Below are positions 1 to 6,072 of a stretch of 10,445 nucleotides of DNA, piece after piece (position 1 is the first letter of the stretch; each line of letters opens with the position of its first letter). Origin of the DNA: Bacteroidales bacterium. GTDB lineage: Bacteria; Bacteroidota; Bacteroidia; Bacteroidales; VadinHA17. The translations under genes were made by a program, and so were the position numbers. The stretch is taken from positions 1 through 10,445 of the forward strand of contig JABUEV010000049.1 of assembly GCA_013314865.1 (NCBI GenBank). Direction: 5' to 3'. The notes under the pieces were generated by a model that ran no database searches, was not told the origin of the DNA, and saw only the letters and a list, made by a program, of their open reading frames with translations.

Positions 1-142
1 TTTTCAATCCGCTTATAATAAGCGGCGCAAGCTGAGGAATAAGCTTCTGAACGGTTTTCTGATCAAGATTGAAGTTGGATGCCATCTGTTTCGAAACTTC
101 AGGCCCATAACTTTGCATGAATTCGTCAATAAAATTTCCCAT
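1..142 (-). CDS. DUF937 domain protein, N-terminal part (cut by window edge)
   Basis: Reading leftward from the ATG at 142 gives 47 codons without a stop, starting MGNFIDEFMQSYGPEV and continuing with a region containing LIPQLAPLIISGLK. This opening, with a short acidic and hydrophobic start and then a helix carrying L.PQLAP.I..GL, matches what I know of DUF937 (YidB-like) proteins. They are small helical proteins of unknown function found in many Bacteroidota and Proteobacteria. There is no signal peptide, so a cytoplasmic location is inferred. The gene lies 122 bp downstream of the secreted repeat protein on the same strand. Two octamer repeat arrays fill the space in front of its start, and no clear -7 box is visible there, so it may depend on read-through or on a promoter I cannot recognise. 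Family assignment is fairly sure; the function is unknown and the rest of the gene lies outside. Confidence 0.75.
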   Translation of the reverse strand, partial: MGNFIDEFMQSYGPEVSKQMASNFNLDQKTVQKLIPQLAPLIISGLK

Positions 143-155
143 GATTTACAGTTTT

Positions 156-179
156 AGTTGAATAGTTGAATGGTTGAAT
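156..179. repeat. Tandem octamer array, unit (A/G)GTTGAAT, three copies
   Basis: Positions 156-163 and 164-171 read AGTTGAAT and 172-179 reads GGTTGAAT. A degenerate fourth unit, TGTTAAGG, follows at 180-187. The array starts 13 bp in front of the start codon of the DUF937 gene, so it lies in its 5' leader. The 8-bp period is not a multiple of three, and the array is noncoding. It directly abuts a second array with a different unit but the same period. The repeats are seen directly; any role is unknown. Confidence 0.8.
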
Positions 180-187
180 TGTTAAGG

Positions 188-257
188 GTACAGTCTTGCG
201 GTTATGCAGTCTTGCAGTCCGGAGTGCACGACTGCAAGACTGCATGACTGCATGACT
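188..257. repeat. Inverted array of GACTGCA(A/T) octamers with a 16-bp perfect inverted repeat
   Basis: The arms 204-219 and 230-245 are exact reverse complements (16 bp), separated by a 10-base loop at 220-229. Both arms are built from octamers. Going right from 230 they are GACTGCAA, GACTGCAT, GACTGCAT and then GACT. Going left from 219 on the other strand they are GACTGCAA, GACTGCAT, AACCGCAA and GACTGTAC. Weaker pairing continues outward to about 185-189 with 262-266, which reaches the stop codon of the 324-residue secreted protein. As RNA this would fold into a long hairpin just after that gene, so it could act as a terminator or 3' end stabiliser, but there is no clean U-tract. It resembles a dispersed REP-like intergenic element; that is inference. 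Confidence 0.8.
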
Positions 258-264
258 ATTAACC

Positions 265-1239
265 CTACTTCACCTGCACTTTTATACTGGTTTGCACTAC
301 AATGTTTTTTCTCCATTCATACTTTGCCCCGTTGCGGAAGTTTAGAAGGATATCATATGTTCCGGGAGGGCATGCAGATGTAAGGTCCTGGCTTTCACAC
401 CTGAAGATTTCAAGACTCTTGTCAGGTGTTGCAGTACCCTTTTGCTTGTCGGCAGTTCCGGCTGGATAAATATGAAACATTTTAACATCCCTGTTGCCGC
501 CCGTGTAGGTTATAATTCCGGCATTAAGGTTTGTTGTTATGCCATATGTTACTTCAGGCTTGAGGGTGAAATTTTCAAGCCATATTTTCTGTACTTTACC
601 CGGATTTCCCAGAGTTATTAGCACATCATAGGTGCCGGGCTTTATTTTTCCTGCTTTATTGTTTGTCACTTCATCTGGTGTCAGAGGAGTAGTTCTTTTA
701 CCCTTTTCAAAAAAGCTGACGGTGCCGCAGGCAGGATTGGTTTCCTCTGTCCCTTTGAATCTTTCAATTTTAGAAGTGTATCCGGCAAGTCCTTTGAGGC
801 TTCCTGGCGTCTCATCAATTTTTATCTGATAGTCATAAAGAGTGACGGAAACATTCGTTTTAGTGTTGGCTTTTATTTCAATGTTTTCAACGTCGAAACT
901 CAGAGTACCAGGTTTTCCTGAGAGCTGAAAAGTGAGTTTCAGAGTGTAAGTCCCGGGTTTTGCACTCTGGAGTTTTATCTCTTTCCCGGCACTCATAAGC
1001 TTAAATGATGATTTGGATGTCAGATCACCCAGAGTTCTGACATTCAAAGTCAAAGGAGGCGTTTGTCCGGGTGTCTTTATGGGTTCAAACTTCTGATCTA
1101 CCCATACATGATTCCAGCATTGTTCCATTCTTACTTTTATTCCGTTGTCGAGCTGGCAGGTGTAATTCGTTACTTTTTGTGACTGCAAGGTGAAAATGAT
1201 TCCAGTCAGCATGGCAAGTAAAACTGTTACCCTTTTCAT
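265..1239 (-). CDS. Secreted protein with three PGTY-type beta repeats
   Basis: I do not recognise a named family. The 324-residue product begins with a basic and hydrophobic signal peptide (about residues 1-20), so export to the periplasm or cell surface is likely. No lipobox cysteine is seen. The core holds three related modules, each with a hydrophobic strand, a variable loop and then the motif PGTY(D/T) followed by alternating hydrophobic residues and a final beta strand. PGTY falls at residues 95, 201 and 292, giving a spacing of roughly 90-105 residues. This looks like stacked beta-sandwich domains of the kind attached to Bacteroidota surface and VWA-type proteins, probably binding or structural. 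Five cysteines (28, 41, 171, 281, 290) could form disulfides. A possible TAnnTTTG promoter lies at 1272-1279, and an A9 tract on the coding strand lies just before the start. The TAG stop overlaps the outer edge of the repeat hairpin. Coding status is sure; function is unknown. Confidence 0.8.
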   Translation of the reverse strand: MKRVTVLLAMLTGIIFTLQSQKVTNYTCQLDNGIKVRMEQCWNHVWVDQKFEPIKTPGQTPPLTLNVRTLGDLTSKSSFKLMSAGKEIKLQSAKPGTYTLKLTFQLSGKPGTLSFDVENIEIKANTKTNVSVTLYDYQIKIDETPGSLKGLAGYTSKIERFKGTEETNPACGTVSFFEKGKRTTPLTPDEVTNNKAGKIKPGTYDVLITLGNPGKVQKIWLENFTLKPEVTYGITTNLNAGIITYTGGNRDVKMFHIYPAGTADKQKGTATPDKSLEIFRCESQDLTSACPPGTYDILLNFRNGAKYEWRKNIVVQTSIKVQVK

Positions 1240-1271
1240 GACATTTTTTTTTAATAGGTTATATACTTTAC

Positions 1272-1279
1272 CAAATTTA
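1272..1279 (-). promoter_or_regulatory. Candidate -7 box (TAAATTTG) for the secreted repeat protein
   Basis: On the minus strand 1279-1272 reads TAAATTTG, a full match to the Bacteroidota -7 consensus TAnnTTTG. It would start transcription about 26 bases before the ATG at 1239. No TTG is visible at the expected -33 spacing, only a T-rich stretch, so the call rests on the -7 box and its position. Confidence 0.45.
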
Positions 1280-1316
1280 CGATTTTCCTTTAACTATTAA
1301 AAGAAAAGATGACATG

Positions 1317-1343
1317 TTGCCAGGTCTTATTATAGTAAATTTG
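1317..1343 (+). promoter_or_regulatory. Candidate promoter for the Spy/CpxP-like gene
   Basis: TTG at 1317-1319 and TAAATTTG at 1336-1343 resemble the Bacteroidota sigma-ABfr promoter (TTTG at -33, TAnnTTTG at -7). The 16-base gap is slightly shorter than usual. It would give a leader of about 110 bases before the ATG at 1463. The box is the inverted partner of the one at 1272-1279, as expected for a divergent promoter region. Confidence 0.45.
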
Positions 1344-1462
1344 TTGTTAACAAAGTGTTAAAATGACTTTTAAAAGAATAGTTCCGGTCTGAAAATTGTC
1401 TAATAATTGAAAAAATGCTGAATCATTTTTAAAAGTAGTAAAGAAATTAAAAACAGATTGAT

Positions 1463-2041
1463 ATGAAAAGATATACTAAAATCACAGGACTCGCACTCAT
1501 GCTGATATTTGCTATGGGTGCATCAATGTATGCCCAGAGGCCGGTAAGGGGGGCGCTTGATACCACCCGCCTTGGCAGGAGAGGAGGAGTAGGATATAAC
1601 CAGCTTCGTGAAGAATTGCAGAAGTCTGATTCCTTATGGCTCAGGAGACCGCATTATAGAATGGGGCGCATGTATATGTGGCCTGGCATGAGAGGTATGT
1701 GGAATATGCCATCTTACAGGTTCAGGCATGATTTCAGGCCGGGGATGGGATTCGGCCCCGGATGGGATAGCCCGCGTGCATGGGATCGCTGGAGGGATGA
1801 GAGACCTTTGCCTGAAAGACCTTTTATTGGCAGAATTCCGGACCTGACTGAAAAACAGAAAGAACAGATCAGGGAATTGATTCAGAAACAGCAGGATGAA
1901 ATGAGAAAAGCCAGGGAGGAGAATTTAAAGAAGATGGAAGAGATGAGAAAGTCGCACAAGGAAAACATTCTGAAGATTCTCACTCCCGAACAGAAAAAGT
2001 GGTATGATGAGAATTACGGGTCTGCTTCACCCAAAAAATAA
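1463..2041 (+). CDS. Spy/CpxP-like periplasmic protein with two LTxxQ motifs
   Basis: The 192-residue product has a signal peptide (about residues 1-24, ending MYAQ) and is expected in the periplasm. Its C-terminal part, about residues 126-185, is a charged helical region bounded by LTEKQ (128-132) and LTPEQ (173-177). A pair of LTxxQ motifs is the hallmark of the Spy/CpxP family of small periplasmic chaperones and envelope-stress proteins, whose members form a curved helical dimer. Residues about 60-120 are unusual: rich in Met (67, 70, 72, 76, 79, 82, 95), Trp, Arg, Gly and Pro, with His64 and His89. This could be a disordered or metal-binding stretch, which is inference. No sensor kinase or sigma factor gene sits beside it, so regulation is unknown. 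The gene is convergent with the MerR-B12 gene, 22 bp apart. Family is likely; the client or ligand is unknown. Confidence 0.75.
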   Translation: MKRYTKITGLALMLIFAMGASMYAQRPVRGALDTTRLGRRGGVGYNQLREELQKSDSLWLRRPHYRMGRMYMWPGMRGMWNMPSYRFRHDFRPGMGFGPGWDSPRAWDRWRDERPLPERPFIGRIPDLTEKQKEQIRELIQKQQDEMRKAREENLKKMEEMRKSHKENILKILTPEQKKWYDENYGSASPKK

Positions 2042-2068
2042 AAATTAAATTCTGCCCGGGCAGTTAAT
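2040..2068 (-). terminator. Weak candidate terminator after the MerR-B12 gene
   Basis: A perfect 12-bp palindrome, CTGCCCGGGCAG (2052-2063), touches the TAA stop of the regulator. On the minus strand it is flanked by ATTAA and TTAAT that can extend the stem with a bulge, and is followed by a T-rich run (AATTTAATTTTTATTTTTT). This fits a rho-independent terminator for leftward transcription, although the GC stem is short once a loop is allowed. Confidence 0.35.
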
Positions 2069-2939
2069 GAAGATATTGTAAAAGGTCCTTTTCAGTTCTG
2101 AGAGGATAAATGTTTTTATGCTTCAACTTTACGGCAACATCGGCTAGACGGCCTCCTGCAAGTATAATAAATTCATGCGGCATCCTGTCAAGTCTTTTCA
2201 ATAGCCCTTGAAGTCCGGGCAAATAAAGCTCAGATAGTATCCCGGTCACTACAAAGCCGGGATTCCATTTTTGAATTGCTTCACAGACAGCATCATCAGG
2301 AGTTGACTGGCCGAGATATAAGACGCTGTGCCCATTTTTTATAATGATATATGAATAAAACAGAAGCCCTAATTCGTGATGTTCGGACTCCGGTAAAAAC
2401 AAAAGGAACTTCTTTATTCTCTTTATTTTTTGTGGCATTACTTTATCAATTTCTACTATAAGCTTTCTCCTGATTATTGCTGTGAGGAAATGCTCTGTAG
2501 ATACATTTAAAGAGCCTGTGCTCCATAAAGTTCCAACCTTTTTAAGTAAGGGAAACAGAACATTAGTGAATGCATTTTCAAATCCTTTTTCTTGAATTGT
2601 TTTTGTAATAAGTTCATTGATGACCGGTTCGTTAAAATCATTCATTGCGGATATAAACAATGCGATAATTAACTCAAAATCAACGTCTGAACTATCAATA
2701 GATGTAACTATACCGTTTATATCCTTCTTTTTCATCGCTGCAATTCTGGATATTTTATACCCGTGCTTATAGAGTATGGAAATATTAAGCAGTTTTCTCA
2801 GGTCATCATCGTCATACTTTCTCCGGTTTGTTGAAGTGCGTTGTGGTGTAAGTATTCCGTACCTTTTTTCCCATACCCTTATGGTGTCTCCATTTATGCC
2901 TGTAATATTTCCAAGTTGCTTCAACGTGTAAGTACCCAT
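2064..2939 (-). CDS. MerR-family regulator with B12-binding domain (CarH/LitR type)
   Basis: The 291-residue product has three parts. Residues 1-70 are a MerR winged helix (TLKQLGNITGI, then IRVWEKRYGIL and RRKYDDDDL). Residues about 85-165 match the helical cap of CarH-type proteins, with Trp139-x9-Glu149-His150, the W-x9-EH signature. Residues about 175-291 form a Rossmann-like cobalamin domain with E186-x-H188-x-x-G191, where His188 is the predicted lower axial ligand, and the GG turn at 262-263. In CarH and LitR, adenosylcobalamin bound here makes the protein a light-released repressor, often of carotenoid, photolyase and stress genes. In Thermus CarH a histidine next to the Trp caps the cobalt from above; here that residue is Ser140, so light or ligand behaviour may differ. 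The gene lies downstream of the fasciclin gene, separated by a terminator, so it probably has its own promoter. Domain calls are sure; the targets are not known. Confidence 0.88.
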   Translation of the reverse strand: MGTYTLKQLGNITGINGDTIRVWEKRYGILTPQRTSTNRRKYDDDDLRKLLNISILYKHGYKISRIAAMKKKDINGIVTSIDSSDVDFELIIALFISAMNDFNEPVINELITKTIQEKGFENAFTNVLFPLLKKVGTLWSTGSLNVSTEHFLTAIIRRKLIVEIDKVMPQKIKRIKKFLLFLPESEHHELGLLFYSYIIIKNGHSVLYLGQSTPDDAVCEAIQKWNPGFVVTGILSELYLPGLQGLLKRLDRMPHEFIILAGGRLADVAVKLKHKNIYPLRTEKDLLQYLH

Positions 2940-2990
2940 TTTTCAGGAATTAAACCAGACTCTAATTTAAGATTATTTTATTCAAAAACA

Positions 2991-3017
2991 GACCCTCCTC
3001 TGACTGAGAGGAGGGTC
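2991..3017 (-). terminator. Rho-independent terminator after the fasciclin gene
   Basis: The arms 2991-3001 (GACCCTCCTCT) and 3007-3017 (AGAGGAGGGTC) are perfect 11-bp complements around a 5-base loop (3002-3006). On the minus strand the stem is followed by TGTTTTTG and further AT-rich sequence. It lies 46 bp after the fasciclin stop and 51 bp before the regulator start, so it should separate or dampen transcription between the two. Confidence 0.8.
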
Positions 3018-3063
3018 AAAATAATTCTGAAAACTTTAAATTTAAACTATCAATTACGTGGTG

Positions 3064-3975
3064 TTATCTTGAAGGGATAAGAACCTCATCAATGACGTGT
3101 ATCACCCCGTTTACTCCCTGTACATCTGTTAATAAGATATCAGAACTGTCGTTAATTGAAGGGGAGGGAGAAAGTTTAATGCTGATCGGACCATTAAGAG
3201 TTTCAACATTGCCCGGGGTAAGCGCACTGGATCTTACATTCCCTGATACTACATGATATAAGAGGATTGGAGTAAGCTGTTCAGCTGTCAGATCATTGAT
3301 GCCTGTTATTCCAAGCTGGGTGAATAGCTTTTCAAACGCGGCGTTGGTGGGAGCAAAAATTGTAAATGGACCGGTGCCGCTAAGTGTTTCGGCAAGACCT
3401 GCCTTTGCAACAGCCTGAACAAGTATGCTGAACGATTCATTTGCAAGGGCAATATCAACAACGGTCGGAGGCAGAAGAACTTTATCAACGGCATGTATAA
3501 CACCATTTATAACGTCGACATCTGATGCTACAACTGTGGTTGTCTTGTTTATTTTAACACCTCCGTCTTTGCTTACCCTGAGACTTAAGAAACTGTTCTG
3601 AAACTGACTTAATGTAGAATAATATCCCTCATTAAGCATGTTAGATTTCTTTTCACCGTCAAGAACATGATATAAAAGAATTGGAGTAAGCGTTTCGGCA
3701 GAGAGATCATTGATACCACTAACACCCAGTTCAGTAAAGAGTGCATTAAATGCATCATTGGTTGGAGCAAAAACAGTAAAATTACCCTGCCCATTCAGAG
3801 CATTTACCAAACCGGCTTTGGTAAGAGCAGAAACAAGTATTGAAAAGTTGTTATCATATGCTGCATATTCAGCAATTGTCATGTCTTTTACAGCATTTAT
3901 GCCTTCATCTTCTTTTTCACATGCTGTTAAACCCAGGAGGGTTATCAATCCAAGAGTTAAAAGTTTTGTTTTCAT
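3064..3975 (-). CDS. Lipoprotein with two fasciclin (FAS1) domains
   Basis: The 303-residue product starts with a lipoprotein signal peptide whose lipobox is LTAC (Cys19), so it should be anchored in a membrane, probably the outer one. Two FAS1 domains follow at about residues 33-168 and 171-301. Each has the H1 motif (TVFAPTNDAF at 67-76, TIFAPTNAAF at 205-214), the conserved YH (LLYHV, around 102 and 240) and the closing NGVIH.(V/I)D.VL strand. FAS1 domains mediate adhesion or binding at the cell surface, and in Bacteroidota they are common as small secreted proteins of unclear role. The two copies are similar even at the DNA level, which indicates an internal duplication. The product ends immediately after the second domain. 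The MerR-B12 regulator follows on the same strand. Family is certain; the ligand is unknown. Confidence 0.92.
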   Translation of the reverse strand: MKTKLLTLGLITLLGLTACEKEDEGINAVKDMTIAEYAAYDNNFSILVSALTKAGLVNALNGQGNFTVFAPTNDAFNALFTELGVSGINDLSAETLTPILLYHVLDGEKKSNMLNEGYYSTLSQFQNSFLSLRVSKDGGVKINKTTTVVASDVDVINGVIHAVDKVLLPPTVVDIALANESFSILVQAVAKAGLAETLSGTGPFTIFAPTNAAFEKLFTQLGITGINDLTAEQLTPILLYHVVSGNVRSSALTPGNVETLNGPISIKLSPSPSINDSSDILLTDVQGVNGVIHVIDEVLIPSR

Positions 3976-4125
3976 AATTTTGAGGTTTTAATTTTGATTT
4001 CTACTTGATTTCAAATCTTATTTTAATACATAAACATTAGAAAGTCTCAAAATGTTCGGAAAAAATATAAAAAAAACGGACAAAAAAATTTATACTGCTT
4101 GTAAGTTCCAGATAATTAATAGATA

Positions 4126-4206
4126 ATGAGTCAAAATATTTTCGCGAAGTTTCTGGCTAAAAAGAAATTGCCATTAATTAATGCGCAGATAAAGAGATAT
4201 TTATAA
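4126..4206 (+). CDS. Possible small ORF: 26-residue cationic peptide
   Basis: From the ATG at 4126 an ORF of 26 codons runs to the TAA at 4204-4206. The peptide begins MSQNIFAKFLAKKK and ends QIKRYL. It has four Lys in the first 14 residues, one further Lys and one Arg, and no acidic residue, so a net charge near +6. Hydrophobic and basic residues alternate in a way that could form an amphipathic helix. The upstream sequence is A/T-rich like other leaders here, with no clear Shine-Dalgarno site. It precedes the exporter ATPase start by about 120 bases on the same strand, so it could be a leader peptide, a small secreted substrate, or chance. A 26-codon open frame in AT-rich DNA is not rare, hence the low confidence. 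Confidence 0.2.
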   Translation: MSQNIFAKFLAKKKLPLINAQIKRYL

Positions 4207-4245
4207 GTAGGAGCTGTACATTATAATATAAATGATTTTTTTGAA

Positions 4246-4280
4246 TTGTTTACTCCAGTTAGAACAAAAAGTACTTTTTG
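4246..4280 (+). promoter_or_regulatory. Candidate promoter of the exporter operon
   Basis: TTG at 4246-4248 and TACTTTTTG at 4272-4280 (one T longer than TAnnTTTG) are 23 bases apart, at the upper end of Bacteroidota promoter spacing. Transcription would begin near 4287, leaving a leader of about 40 bases before the ATG at 4329. The -7 element lies inside the 20-bp palindrome, so a protein bound there would block it. The imperfect -7 box keeps this tentative. Confidence 0.35.
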
Positions 4281-4282
4281 TT
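4263..4282. promoter_or_regulatory. Perfect 20-bp palindrome, possible operator
   Basis: AACAAAAAGTACTTTTTGTT is its own exact reverse complement. It lies 46 bp before the likely start codon of the exporter ATPase and overlaps the candidate -7 box. A perfect two-fold site of this length suits a dimeric DNA-binding regulator; as RNA it would form only an AU-rich hairpin. Symmetry is directly seen; the operator role is inferred and no regulator gene is adjacent on the exporter side. Confidence 0.55.
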
Positions 4283-4328
4283 GTTATCTGTCAGGAAAAA
4301 TGAAGATGTTTGTTTTGAATTACGTGAT

Positions 4329-5087
4329 ATGAATTTTTCAGAAATAACAGGTGAAAATCAACCATTGAAGGGGAAACAGGAAGCTGATAAAAAAAATGTG
4401 GCAGTTCTGTCAGGAACAAGCAAGCAGTACAAAACAGGTGATACCACAATAACTGCGCTTCAGCCTTCTGATGTGGTATTCAGGGAGAATGAGCTTACTC
4501 TGGTGATAGGTCCCTCAGGATCTGGTAAGACTACACTTCTCTCTCTGGCAGGTTGTGTAATTTACCCTACATCCGGAGATGTATGGGTTAAAGGTCAGCA
4601 CGTTAACACATTGAATCCGGACGAGCTTGCAAGACTCAGATTATACAACATAGGTTTTGTTTTTCAAAACTTCAACCTGATTGCGCCGCTTACAGCTCTT
4701 GAAAATGTGATGCAGCCTCTGAGGATGATGAAGATTCCGGTGAAGGAGGCCAGGAAAAAAGCTCAGGAAGCTCTTGAAATGGTTCAGATGGGGGATCGCA
4801 TGAAGAGTCTTCCGAAACAGCTCAGCGGAGGTCAACAGCAAAGGGTTGCAATTGCAAGGGCTCTGGTGGGAAATCCTTCATTGATTCTTTGTGATGAACC
4901 TACCGCGGCACTTGATGCAAAAAGTGTTTCAATTGTGATGCATGAACTTAAATCTCTTGCTAAAGACGGCAAATCCGTTGCTGTGGTAACACACGACACC
5001 CGGTTGAAACAGTTTGCTGACAGAATTATATATGTTCACAACGGTTACGTGTCGGAAACACCTCCTGATGAAGAGATATTTAATTGA
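4329..5087 (+). CDS. ABC exporter ATPase (LolD/MacB/DevA class)
   Basis: The 252-residue product is a stand-alone nucleotide-binding subunit that would hydrolyse ATP at the inner face of the cytoplasmic membrane to drive the permease two genes downstream. All key motifs are present: Walker A GPSGSGKT (61-68), Q-loop VFQN (Gln113), signature LSGGQ (165-169), Walker B LILCDEP (185-191) and H-loop His222 in VTHD. The sequence around [12 protein letters not shown] and the short length fit the LolD/MacB/DevA class, which pairs with FtsX-like permeases. The frame is open back to a TTG at 4278, but that codon lies in the palindrome and ahead of the expected transcription start, so I chose the ATG at 4329. 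The adaptor gene follows after 18 bp, which indicates an operon. The family is certain; the closer DevA link comes from its neighbours. Confidence 0.93.
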   Translation: MNFSEITGENQPLKGKQEADKKNVAVLSGTSKQYKTGDTTITALQPSDVVFRENELTLVIGPSGSGKTTLLSLAGCVIYPTSGDVWVKGQHVNTLNPDELARLRLYNIGFVFQNFNLIAPLTALENVMQPLRMMKIPVKEARKKAQEALEMVQMGDRMKSLPKQLSGGQQQRVAIARALVGNPSLILCDEPTAALDAKSVSIVMHELKSLAKDGKSVAVVTHDTRLKQFADRIIYVHNGYVSETPPDEEIFN

Positions 5088-5105
5088 AAATAAAATAAAT
5101 AAGTT

Positions 5106-6068
5106 ATGAAAAATATTCTTATTAAATTTTTGTTGCTAATGTTGCCAGCAGCTGTTGCAGTAATTTCATCGTGCGGCAGTGATAAAAAGAGTGATTCAGA
5201 AAATACCAATATTTCTGCATCCGTAAAAAGTGAAATTACCAGGGTTGTCGGAATAGGCAAAATAGAACCTGAACATGAGATAATCTCTCTTGCAGCGGCA
5301 AGCGGTGGAATTGTAAGCAAAGTCATGAAAAATGACGGAGAAAGAGCGGAAAAAGGGGAGGCGCTGGTATTGCTTGATTCAGAAGAGGAAGAGCTGGGGG
5401 TTGCTCAATTAAGGGCCCAGGTAAGCAGTCAGGAAAATCAGGTTATTATAGACAGGCTCTCTGTAGAGGAAACAGAACTAAGGCTTGCAGACAAAAAGAG
5501 ATTAATGGAAAGTACCGGCTCTCTTTTAAGAGATGGTGCTGAAACAGCAAAAAATTATGAGGATCTGAAAACTGAAGTTGCTATTCTCGAAAATAATCTT
5601 GAAAAGGCAAAAGCTGTTCTTGCTCTCAGTAACTCAGGTCTCTCAAAGTCCAGAGCTGAATTACAGAGCGCTATCAAAGCATTGGAAAAAAGAACCCTGA
5701 GAGCCCCGTCAGCCGGCGTGATCCTTGATATGAAGTGCCTTCCGGGTAGTTCTTTGCCACAATTCGGGGAGTATGCTTTGTTTGCACCTGACGGCAATCT
5801 GATAGCAAGATGTGAAATTGATGAGATGTTAGCCGGAAAGATTAAAACAGGTCAGAAAGCTGAAATATCCCTTGTCGGAAATTCTGATGCCATAACCACC
5901 GGGAAAGTAGTAAGTGCATCTCCCTTTCTTAAAAGAAAATCAATTTTTTCTGAAACACCGGGAGACCGTGAGGACAGAAGGGTTAGGGAAGTTGTCATAC
6001 TGCTTGAAGAACCCGCCGATCTTCTTATTAATTCGATGATAGAATGTAAAATTCAGATTACACCCTGA
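5106..6068 (+). CDS. Lipoprotein membrane-fusion protein (HlyD/DevB-like adaptor)
   Basis: The 320-residue product is the periplasmic adaptor that links the inner-membrane permease to the outer-membrane channel. A lipoprotein signal peptide ends in ISSC (Cys23), so it is predicted to be lipid-anchored. DevB and HlyD adaptors usually use an N-terminal membrane helix instead. The first lipoyl half is at about 65-95 (GGIVSKVMKNDGERAEKGE). A long coiled-coil hairpin rich in Leu, Glu and Lys follows (about 97-195), then the second lipoyl half (LRAPSAGVI, 198-206) and a beta-barrel region with a (D/R)RVREVVILLE strand that resembles DevB. It sits 18 bp after the ATPase and 4 bp before the permease, consistent with one transcript and close translational coupling. 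Family is sure; substrate unknown. Confidence 0.9.
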   Translation: MKNILIKFLLLMLPAAVAVISSCGSDKKSDSENTNISASVKSEITRVVGIGKIEPEHEIISLAAASGGIVSKVMKNDGERAEKGEALVLLDSEEEELGVAQLRAQVSSQENQVIIDRLSVEETELRLADKKRLMESTGSLLRDGAETAKNYEDLKTEVAILENNLEKAKAVLALSNSGLSKSRAELQSAIKALEKRTLRAPSAGVILDMKCLPGSSLPQFGEYALFAPDGNLIARCEIDEMLAGKIKTGQKAEISLVGNSDAITTGKVVSASPFLKRKSIFSETPGDREDRRVREVVILLEEPADLLINSMIECKIQITP

Positions 6069-6072
6069 AATC

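Larger units (their letters stand above)
3976..4328. other. Divergent intergenic region between fasciclin and exporter operon
   Basis: This AT-rich 353-base stretch separates two divergent transcription units and has no long ORF. It contains TTCGCGAA (4141-4148), the palindrome CATTAATTAATG (4172-4183), a perfect 20-bp palindrome (4263-4282) and a possible 26-codon ORF (4126-4206). On the minus side, 4020-4012 reads TAAGATTTG, one base longer than the -7 consensus, and could belong to the fasciclin promoter; I hold that only weakly. No riboswitch fold or tRNA is apparent. Confidence 0.6.

Noticed and set aside
156..257. CRISPR array
   Set aside because: The repeats are 8 bp, directly abutting, partly inverted and without unique spacers, and no cas genes are present.
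4278..4328. Upstream TTG start that would add 17 residues to the exporter ATPase
   Set aside because: The TTG lies inside the 20-bp palindrome and before the expected transcription start. The extension shows no family similarity, and an in-frame ATG at 4329 is available.
3976..4328. CarH/LitR operator sites (TACA-type direct repeats) for the MerR-B12 regulator
   Set aside because: Only isolated TACA/TGTA words occur (near 4027, 4100 and 4217), without the regular 11-bp spacing of known CarH operators. I cannot support an operator.
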